DNA of 5,889 nt from Candidatus Melainabacteria bacterium. GTDB lineage: Bacteria; Actinomycetota; Actinomycetes; Mycobacteriales; Pseudonocardiaceae. The notes under the pieces are model-generated. The model searched no databases, was not told where the DNA came from, and saw only the letters and a program-made list of their open reading frames with translations. The DNA is taken from the NCBI GenBank assembly GCA_903970565.1, contig CAJCJE010000576.1, forward strand, positions 1-5,889, given 5' to 3'. Position numbers and translations under genes: made by a program. Shown in pieces: positions 5,721 to 5,889 of this stretch (positions are counted from its first letter, which is position 1; each line of letters opens with the position of its first letter).

Positions 5721-5725
5721 TCGCA

Positions 5726-5889
5726 ATGTCACAATCAGTAACTGAAACAACACCATCAGCAGGCATCTCCGAACTCGTCGTCCAGGAGAAGCACTTCCAT
5801 CACACGCTGGGCTTCCGGTCGCTCACCGCGACCTCCTTCGGCGGCATCATCGGCTCGGGCTGGCTGTTCGGCGCGTTCTACGGCGTGCA
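5726..5889 (+). CDS. APC-family amino acid permease, N-terminus (partial, runs off the right edge)
   Basis: The first 54 codons are present and open to the window edge. A hydrophilic tail of about 27 residues, ending HFHHT, leads into LGFRSLTATSFGGIIGSGW (28-46) and LFGAFYGV (47-54). This is transmembrane helix 1 of the amino acid-polyamine-organocation superfamily. Its broken GGIIGSGW stretch is the glycine-rich unwound segment that binds the amino acid's backbone groups. Family members are cytoplasmic-membrane proteins of 450-550 residues with 12 helices that use ion gradients. The ATG is supported by GGAG 5 bases upstream. It is transcribed away from the LLM operon and separated from it by the transposase remnant, so a functional link (import of an amino-acid-like substrate) is only a suggestion from proximity. 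Substrate specificity cannot be read from this piece. Confidence 0.87.
   Translation, partial: MSQSVTETTPSAGISELVVQEKHFHHTLGFRSLTATSFGGIIGSGWLFGAFYGV

Noticed and set aside
1..5889. tRNA, rRNA, CRISPR array, riboswitch, phage attachment site
   Set aside because: I looked on both strands and saw no tRNA-like cloverleaf, no rRNA segment, no spaced direct repeats and no known riboswitch core.

Overview
The window comes from a high-GC actinomycete. The base composition is strongly GC-rich, codons end mostly in G or C, GTG starts occur, and one gene belongs to the mycothiol-dependent (MDMPI/DinB-like) family found in mycothiol-making Actinobacteria. A Pseudonocardia/Amycolatopsis-like lineage is possible, but the genus cannot be fixed from this sequence.

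Layout. Positions 5002 down to 1 hold one leftward gene train, very probably an operon. In transcription order it contains: an MDMPI-family mycothiol-dependent enzyme (5002-4217); an 18-codon micro-ORF (4186-4130) whose stop overlaps the next start as ATGA; a luciferase-like (LLM) flavin monooxygenase C (3084-4133); a second LLM monooxygenase B (1801-3021); a third of the NtaA/SnaA/DszA type, A (398-1780); and an M20-family metallopeptidase/deacylase that overlaps A by 4 bases (GTGA). The M20 gene is not intact. After residue 115 the expected M20 sequence is replaced, in frame, by what reads as the C-terminal part of another, F420-type LLM oxidoreductase, so the leftmost 56 bases look like a deletion or recombination scar.

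Positions 5003-5150 form the upstream region of this operon. It contains a conspicuous AT-rich patch with a 21-bp imperfect inverted repeat at 5079-5099. Positions 5152-5589 on the plus strand carry the 3' half of an integrase-core (rve, IS3-like) transposase that has lost its 5' half. Positions 5590-5725 are an intergenic stretch with a possible promoter and a 7-bp-stem hairpin. They lead into the first 54 codons of an APC-family amino acid permease that runs off the right edge.

How the genes may work together (inference). Several LLM monooxygenases, an M20 deacylase, a thiol-cofactor enzyme and a nearby amino-acid-type permease recall gene sets that salvage sulfur from S-substituted or N-acylated cysteines, such as the Bacillus subtilis ytm/ytn and yxe clusters. 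Here the set would be in a mycothiol background. No flavin reductase, ABC transporter or regulator gene is visible in the window, so the substrate remains unknown.
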